Source of the DNA: an uncultured Clostridia bacterium
GTDB taxonomy: Bacteria > Bacillota > Clostridia > Christensenellales > Borkfalkiaceae
Direction: 5' to 3'
DNA: 64,000 nucleotides
Assembly: GCA_947625095.1 (NCBI GenBank)
Contig: CANQMX010000001.1
Location: forward strand, 147,161-211,160
The position numbers were made by a program, and so were the translations under genes. Below, in pieces: positions 59,942 to 64,000 of this stretch. Position 1 is the stretch's first letter, and every line of letters starts with the position of its first letter. A model generated the notes under the pieces. It was not told the DNA's origin, made no database searches, and saw only the letters and a program-made list of their open reading frames with translations.

Positions 59942-60994
59942 TTACAAAACAATTAAATTTTTATTCCCTTTCATGAAGGATACGGCTATGCCGCCTTCCA
60001 TCTTTACGCTGTCCTCGATGCGAACGCCCAACTCTCCCGCAAGATACACCCCCGGCTCATCGGAAAAGACCATGCCGTCCGTCAAGACTTCCTCGCCCCT
60101 CGGGGAGAGCACGGGCTGTTCGTGGATGAGAAGCCCTATCCCGTGTCCCAACGAGTGGGTGAAGTACTGCGCGAGGTCGTATTTGCGCAGATATTCCCGC
60201 GCAATGGCGTCCCCCTCGCGCCCCGTCATGCCCGCGCGGAGGGTTTCGAGGACGAGCAAATGCGCCTTTAAGACGTGCGCGTAAATTTGCTTGAATTTCT
60301 CGTGTTTTTTGTCGTCGCCGAAGAGGAAGGTGCGCGTGCAATCCGAGCAATACCCCTCGTACTTGCAGCCGAAGTCGATGAGCACGGGGTCGCCGAATTT
60401 CAATCTATCCGTCCCCGTCTCGTGGTGGGGCACGCTGCCGTTCGCGCCGAAGGCGACGATGGTATCAAAGGAAGTCCCGCTCGCCCCGCGCGCCCTCATC
60501 TCGTATTCGAGCAGGGCGGCAACCTCGTACTCCGCCATGCCCTCTTTGATCTGCGGAAGAAGTGCGGAAAAAGCGTCCTCGGCAATGTCGCACGCCCTTT
60601 GGATATAGCCGATTTCCTCGGGGATCTTTATGAGCGTCGCGCGTCTCAAAGCGGGCGCGCAGTCCACGAGGGTATGTCCCGCCGCCTCCAAGCGCCGCGC
60701 CGCCGCAAGGGAAATTTCGTCGAAGGGCACGCCGAGCGTCTTATAGGCGGAGGCAAGTTCCAGCGCCTCGCGCATCCCGCCTTCAACAACGTCAATTCCG
60801 CTGCCGTCCAAGGCGCGTGCCGCGGCCTCGTAGTAGCGGAGATCGGCAACGAAGCGGCAGCTTTTGCCATCGAGGAGCACCGCGCCGTCGGTCGCATAGA
60901 AGCCCGTAAGGTAGCGCCGCAGATAATCGGTCTCGATAAAGAGGGCGTCCGCGCCCGAATTTTGATATATTTTGCGCAATTTCTCCGCAAGCAT
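59942..60994 (-). CDS. Xaa-Pro aminopeptidase-like M24 metallopeptidase
   Basis: 350 aa from the ATG at 60994; an earlier ATG at 61000 abuts the -10 box and is less likely. It cleaves N-terminal residues before proline. The N-terminal creatinase domain (about 1-125) is followed by the catalytic pita-bread domain with metal ligands in LIDFGCKYEGYCSDCTRTF (two Asp), HSLGHGIGLLIHEQP (His), SDEPGVYL and GVRIEDSV (two Glu). The promoter predicts a leaderless transcript, and no Shine-Dalgarno sequence is present. Confidence 0.93.
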   Translation of the reverse strand: MLAEKLRKIYQNSGADALFIETDYLRRYLTGFYATDGAVLLDGKSCRFVADLRYYEAAARALDGSGIDVVEGGMREALELASAYKTLGVPFDEISLAAARRLEAAGHTLVDCAPALRRATLIKIPEEIGYIQRACDIAEDAFSALLPQIKEGMAEYEVAALLEYEMRARGASGTSFDTIVAFGANGSVPHHETGTDRLKFGDPVLIDFGCKYEGYCSDCTRTFLFGDDKKHEKFKQIYAHVLKAHLLVLETLRAGMTGREGDAIAREYLRKYDLAQYFTHSLGHGIGLLIHEQPVLSPRGEEVLTDGMVFSDEPGVYLAGELGVRIEDSVKMEGGIAVSFMKGNKNLIVL

Positions 60995-61000
60995 ATCCAT

Positions 61001-61029
61001 ATTATACCAAATACCCGCCCATTCGTCAA
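61001..61029 (-). promoter_or_regulatory. Sigma-A promoter of the M24 peptidase-efp operon, predicted leaderless
   Basis: TTGACG (61024-61029), a 17-nt spacer and TATAAT (61001-61006). The next bases are ATGGATATG, so the second ATG lies exactly 6 nt past the -10 box. Confidence 0.85.
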
Positions 61030-61435
61030 CGGTTTTGCGAAAGAAATCCCTTAACCTCCCTCATACACTCACCCCACACTCTTCTTCACCTCTCCCCTCA
61101 TTCCGAGGGCGTAGTCCGAGTGAATCTTCCCCCGTATTCCTTTCCTCCACATAGAATGTCTTGTCGCACTATAAATTGTCATGTCGACCGAAGACGTAGC
61201 CGAAGTGGAGACATCTCCACCTTATTTTCCCCCTCATACCGAAGTTGCCGCCCCGCCCGTTCTACGGGCGGGGCGGCAACCGAGCGTATCTTGCCCACTC
61301 CTCGGAAGCCCTCTTCCTTGCCCCGTCTTGGGAGGGGGTAGGGGGTGGATTATCCCCCCCCACGCGCGCGCCGCCGCTGCCCTTGCGGCGTGCCGCGACA
61401 TGACCTTATTCATACGATGTCCCTATCCCCGCCCA
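61030..61435. other. 400-bp repeat mosaic without a gene
   Basis: It contains a hairpin cassette without hairpin (61096-61130: CCTCATTCCGA, GGGCGTAGTCC, GAGTGAATCTTCC), a TGTCATGTCGACCGAAG...GAGACATCTCC module (about 61178) and an intact cassette at 61232. Confidence 0.75.
61232..61295 (+). repeat. Hairpin cassette, copy 6 (17-bp stem)
   Basis: CCTCATACCGAA and CGAGCGTATCTTGCC enclose a perfect 17-bp stem (61244-61260 with 61264-61280, loop TCT) that differs in sequence from all other copies. Confidence 0.85.
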
Positions 61436-61654
61436 TTAACTTTCATTCCCGACCAAATCGTCGACCGTCACGTCAAAAAACCGCGCCAAAGCGATAAGCT
61501 GCGCAATTGACGGTTCGCTGTATCCGGTTTCCCAATGCGATATGGTCTTAAGGGAAATATTAAAAACTTTCGCAAGTTCCGCCTGCCCGATCCCCCGCGC
61601 GACGCGCAGGTCTTTGAGATTTTTCGGGAATCCCACATCCAATATTTTTTCCAT
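61436..61654 (-). CDS. Small XRE-family helix-turn-helix regulator
   Basis: 72 aa from the ATG at 61654. A lone HTH_3 domain: LKDLRVARGIGQAELAKVFNISLKTISHWETGYSEPS, then ALARFFDVTVDDLVG. It is divergent from the two membrane-protein genes, with repeated TTGAGAA half-sites between them, so it probably represses their promoter. It has no extra effector domain. Confidence 0.9.
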   Translation of the reverse strand: MEKILDVGFPKNLKDLRVARGIGQAELAKVFNISLKTISHWETGYSEPSIAQLIALARFFDVTVDDLVGNES

Positions 61655-61675
61655 ACAAGAAAAAATTATCAAAAG

Positions 61676-61717
61676 TTGAGAATTTTACTTGACTTTCTCA
61701 ATTTGTGAGAATATAAT
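61676..61717 (+). promoter_or_regulatory. Promoter of the membrane-protein pair with operator filling its spacer
   Basis: TTGACT (61689-61694), a 17-nt spacer and TATAAT (61712-61717). The spacer itself is a palindrome, TTCTCA-ATTTG-TGAGAA (61695-61711). A further TTGAGAA half-site lies at 61676-61682, forming a second inverted pair with TTCTCAA. Repression by the XRE protein is inferred. Confidence 0.75.
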
Positions 61718-61747
61718 TGGAATCAATCTTACTTTGGAGGTAGTTTT

Positions 61748-62113
61748 ATGATTCACAATTTTGTCGACTCGGAACACGAGCTCGTCTTAAAACGGCTTGC
61801 GAAACGGCGCAACATCTACACGATCATCTTCGTCTTGTGCCTTGTCGCCGGCGGCTTGTGCGGCTTGATCCCCGCGATCGGGTGGTACATTACCATAGCG
61901 ATGCTCGTTGTCTGGGGGATCTTTGCAGGCTTCGGTATGCTCTGCATCAATTATTATCGCTATGAAAAGAGCGGCGGAACAAAGCAGGGCGGCGGTCTGT
62001 GGTGGTTTCTCTTGTTCCTCTTCGGGTTGTTCGTGATCCCCGTTCTCACTGTTGTCATTTGCAACAAGATCCGTCCGCTCGCAGAGCTCATATTGGGGGT
62101 AAAATTGCAATGA
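61748..62113 (+). CDS. Small membrane protein, three segments
   Basis: 121 aa behind GGAGGTAGTTTT. A charged N-terminus (DSEHELVLKRLAKRRN) is followed by hydrophobic segments at about 22-44, 46-68 and 84-106, with a GGTKQGGG loop before the third. The family is not recognised. It is coupled by ATGA to the next gene and controlled by the operator described upstream. Confidence 0.8.
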   Translation: MIHNFVDSEHELVLKRLAKRRNIYTIIFVLCLVAGGLCGLIPAIGWYITIAMLVVWGIFAGFGMLCINYYRYEKSGGTKQGGGLWWFLLFLFGLFVIPVLTVVICNKIRPLAELILGVKLQ

Positions 62114-62694
62114 CGGAATACCGCACGGAACGGGTCGCACCCGAGCAGGAGAGCGATGTCACGGAACTTCTCTCCACGTTTGGGTGGGTTCTCGTCGACT
62201 CCCGGGAGATCTACAACGAGAGCACGGAAATCGTTGGCGTGGATACCACGGTCTACGGCGACGGGTTTATCGGAGGCTTCATGAAAGGTTTAACGGGAAA
62301 AGACGGTTCGGTCAACGTCCGCACGCGTACAAATGTGACAAATTATGTGACGCTGAAATTTGAGCGCGACACTGCTATGCCGCATTATGCCAAATTGAAA
62401 GCCTTGAATGATGAATTTGAAAGCAAAATGGGATATCCGGAGCCAAAAAAGCCCGTGCGGATCACGGTGCTCGGTGCAATTGCGGTCTTGATTATTGTGA
62501 TTTCAATCGTCATGGCGATAATGCACAATACAGGCGCAGAACTTTGGGAAATACTCGTATGCGTCCTCGTCCCCTGCCTCTTCGTTCCGCTCATTGCCAT
62601 ATTATGGGTACGATACAAAAAGAAGATGCGTCTCTTTGACGCCGTAGTCTGTCGATTGCACGAGATCCTCGACGAAGCCCAAGCGCTCCTTTGA
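62110..62694 (+). CDS. Two-segment membrane protein with N-terminal soluble domain
   Basis: 194 aa from the ATG at 62110. Residues 1-110 are soluble (LLSTFGWVLVDSREIYNEST; VNYVT-like strands around TNVTNYVTLKFERD). Hydrophobic segments lie at about 115-136 and 144-166, followed by RYKKKMRLFDAVVCRLHEIL. The family is not recognised. The ATGA overlap with the preceding gene and the shared regulated promoter suggest the two act together. Confidence 0.78.
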   Translation: MTEYRTERVAPEQESDVTELLSTFGWVLVDSREIYNESTEIVGVDTTVYGDGFIGGFMKGLTGKDGSVNVRTRTNVTNYVTLKFERDTAMPHYAKLKALNDEFESKMGYPEPKKPVRITVLGAIAVLIIVISIVMAIMHNTGAELWEILVCVLVPCLFVPLIAILWVRYKKKMRLFDAVVCRLHEILDEAQALL

Positions 62695-62805
62695 ATAATA
62701 ATCCACCCGCATAGCGGGTGGTATTTCATTTTCGGGCATAGCCCTAATCGTTACAGGCGGCGCACAAGTGCGCATAGTATTGACCTGCCAGTCACTGCAT
62801 ATTTG

Positions 62806-63276
62806 TTACTTGCTACCCGTGAACGGGTCTCTCGGGTCAAAGATACTTAATTGGTCTGTCTCTTTGTCCTGCTTCAGTTGGTTTGCAATATACTCCTTGA
62901 TTGCAGCGGTGTTCTTCCCTACCGTGTCAACGTAGTATCCCTTGCACCAAAATTCGCGGTTGCGGTATGCAAATTTCATGTTCCCCCACTTTTGGTAGAT
63001 CATAAGACTGCTCTTCCCCTTCAGGTATCCCATGAACCCCGCAACGCTCATTTTGGGCGGTATGCTCACCAACATATGCACATGGTCGGGACATATTTCT
63101 CCCTCTATCAATTCCACGCCCTTCCATTGGCATAACGTCCGCAATATCTCTCGTATCTCCAACCGCTTCTCTTCGAAAAATACTTTCCGCCTGTACTTCG
63201 GTGCGAGCACGATGTGATACTTGCAATTCCATTTCGTGTGTGCTAAACTGTTTGTGGTATTATTTTGCTCTGGCAT
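62806..63276 (-). CDS. tnpA: IS200/IS605-family transposase TnpA (Y1 HUH)
   Basis: 156 aa. A single-strand transposase. The HUH motif is CPDHVHMLVSIPP, and the catalytic tyrosine is in CKGYYVDTVGKNTAAIKEYI. WNCKYHIVLAPKYRRKVFF is the usual start. Intact and full length, so the copy may be active. Its GGAGG ribosome-binding site sits at the foot of an upstream hairpin, as in the translational control of IS200. Confidence 0.95.
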   Translation of the reverse strand: MPEQNNTTNSLAHTKWNCKYHIVLAPKYRRKVFFEEKRLEIREILRTLCQWKGVELIEGEICPDHVHMLVSIPPKMSVAGFMGYLKGKSSLMIYQKWGNMKFAYRNREFWCKGYYVDTVGKNTAAIKEYIANQLKQDKETDQLSIFDPRDPFTGSK

Positions 63277-63285
63277 TTTAATATC

Positions 63286-63346
63286 CTCCGATTGGTGTAA
63301 ATTTTTTCAGACTGGCAGGTCTTACTCAATTCTACACCAATCGGAG
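63286..63346 (-). promoter_or_regulatory. Hairpin masking the tnpA ribosome-binding site
   Basis: TACACCAATCGGAG and CTCCGATTGGTGTA (63333-63346 and 63286-63299) form a perfect 14-bp stem in the tnpA leader. The 3' arm runs into GGAGG, so folding would block ribosome access. Confidence 0.75.
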
Positions 63347-63418
63347 TGTCTTTGTCTACCCCATCGGCATTAGCCTCTTTTGAACCACGCGACGATCGCG
63401 TGGTTTTCTAATAACCAA

Positions 63419-63449
63419 TAAGAAGCCCGCGCAGATGCGCGGGCTTCTT
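63419..63449 (-). terminator. Terminator of mutT
   Basis: AGAAGCCCGCGCA / TGCGCGGGCTTCT, a 13-bp stem with a 2-nt loop about 10 nt past the mutT stop, ending CTTCTTATTGG on the minus strand. Confidence 0.75.
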
Positions 63450-63458
63450 CGTAAAAAA

Positions 63459-63851
63459 TCAACGCCCCATCAACTTTTGCAGAATGGACTCATCGGCGGG
63501 GCAAAATTCGTACGCGGGAATTTCGGCGGGCAAGATCCAGCGCATATCGGCGTGTTCGAGGCGTTTGGGTTCTCCCGCAACGATCTCGGCGTGGAAGAGG
63601 GTTAAATGCACGCGGAGGTCGGGGTATTCGTGGGTGACTTCGTCAAAGACGCCGCCCACCTTTACCGTAATGCCGAGTTCCTCCCTGCACTCGCGGACGA
63701 GCGCCGCTTCTTTGGTCTCGCCCGCCTCCACTTTGCCGCCGACGAACTCCCATAAGAGCGCCCGCGCCTTATTTTTCGGCCTTTGGCAAATAAGAATCCT
63801 CTCGTCCCGCCAAATGATCGCCGCCACCACTTCCGCCGATTTTTTCTCCAT
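63459..63851 (-). CDS. mutT: 8-oxo-dGTP diphosphatase-type Nudix hydrolase
   Basis: 130 aa from the ATG at 63851, preceded by GGAGAAAGTT; an ATG at 63863 lies only 4 nt from the -10 box and would leave no leader. The Nudix box GGKVEAGETKEAALVRECREELG is complete (GX5EX7REUXEEXGU), and WEFVGG and AEIVAG fit MutT/CTP-type sanitising enzymes. It probably removes 8-oxo-dGTP. Monocistronic, next to the insertion element. Confidence 0.92.
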   Translation of the reverse strand: MEKKSAEVVAAIIWRDERILICQRPKNKARALLWEFVGGKVEAGETKEAALVRECREELGITVKVGGVFDEVTHEYPDLRVHLTLFHAEIVAGEPKRLEHADMRWILPAEIPAYEFCPADESILQKLMGR

Positions 63852-63867
63852 AACTTTCTCCATCCCG

Positions 63868-63896
63868 ATTATAGCACACCCGTGCGCAAAAAGCAA
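63868..63896 (-). promoter_or_regulatory. Sigma-A promoter of mutT
   Basis: TTGCTT (63891-63896), a 17-nt spacer and TATAAT (63868-63873). The expected start of transcription leaves a leader of about 12 nt, just enough for GGAG. Confidence 0.75.
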
Positions 63897-64000
63897 CACA
63901 TCCATCGCATCGAAAAGCCCGCGGCTGTAGGATTACAATAGATGTGAGACAAAGGGAATAGAAAAAAGATAGCGAACAAGGCGCTCCATGTGATATAGTT

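Larger units (their letters stand above)
62698..63412 (-). mobile_element. IS200-like insertion element (Y1 transposase only)
   Basis: A tnpA gene lies between two subterminal hairpins: CCACCCGC-ATA-GCGGGTGG (62703-62721) and AACCACGCGA-CGA-TCGCGTGGTT (63383-63405). A 12-bp inverted pair GACCTGCCAGTC (62782-62793) / GACTGGCAGGTC (63310-63321) lies further in. No tnpB is present. Exact ends are not determined; IS200 elements make no target duplication that could mark them. Confidence 0.7.

Noticed and set aside
63930..63960. Possible plus-strand promoter (TACAAT near 63937) for a gene beyond the window
   Set aside because: No convincing -35 box and no start codon with ribosome-binding site before the window ends; positions 63906-64000 hold nothing else I can support.

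Overview
The window reads as a chromosomal segment of a GC-rich Clostridia-type member of the Bacillota, probably an uncultured gut lineage (inference). Supporting it are the dgt-dnaG-rpoD-trmK-nif3-zinc ribbon gene order, a YlbJ-like sporulation membrane protein, BspA-type leucine-rich repeat and InlB-repeat lipoproteins, and many near-consensus TTGACA/TATAAT promoters with 17-nt spacers. No rRNA, tRNA, CRISPR array or prophage was seen. Most genes lie on the minus strand.

Layout. 1-10.7 kb: one tightly coupled minus-strand operon of seven genes (10663 down to past position 1). It encodes two small membrane proteins with beta-rich soluble parts, a 1163-aa protein joining a degenerate family-3 glycoside hydrolase (GH3) fold to a membrane domain, two paralogous membrane-anchored McrB-like AAA+ ATPases, a DUF2357/McrC-like coiled-coil protein between them without a visible nuclease, and a membrane-anchored protein made of 13-residue repeats. 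This is the best candidate here for an undescribed system. 10.7-11.5 kb: gene-free mosaic of repeats and hairpins. 11.5-15.0 kb: tyrS-yigZ-ilvE and a flavin reductase. 15.1-16.3 kb: a perfect 67-nt palindrome and more repeat mosaic. 16.3-21.0 kb: asnS, proS and degV. 21.2-26.1 kb (plus strand): phosphohexose mutase, aldo/keto reductase, flavodoxin and transketolase. 26.1-38 kb: surface proteins (BspA-like LRR protein with a divergent XRE regulator, an ASCH-domain protein, two large lipoproteins). 38.2-51.6 kb: rarA, ylbJ-like, pheA-aroF-coaD-rsmD, folate cyclo-ligase, alr, and the dnaG/rpoD macromolecular synthesis cluster. 51.7-57.2 kb: an overlapping shikimate operon aroC-B-E-Q-K headed by a patatin-like gene and closed by a short-chain dehydrogenase. 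57.3-61.0 kb: metallo-hydrolase, dtd, efp and an M24 peptidase. 61.4-63.9 kb: a small XRE/two-membrane-protein module, an IS200-like element and mutT.

How the genes work together. The shikimate enzymes plus DAHP synthase and prephenate dehydratase supply chorismate and phenylalanine; only aroA is not in the window. Transketolase makes the erythrose 4-phosphate this pathway needs. tyrS, asnS, proS, dtd, efp, trmK and rsmD serve translation. The surface proteins point to host or polymer interaction.

Two genome-wide habits stand out. Four transcription units (the seven-gene operon, tyrS, the ASCH gene, the M24 peptidase) have a strong promoter whose -10 box lies only 6-7 nt from the start codon, predicting leaderless mRNAs. 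The gene-free stretches share families of hairpins whose flanks are conserved while the palindromes between them differ in sequence but stay perfectly self-complementary.
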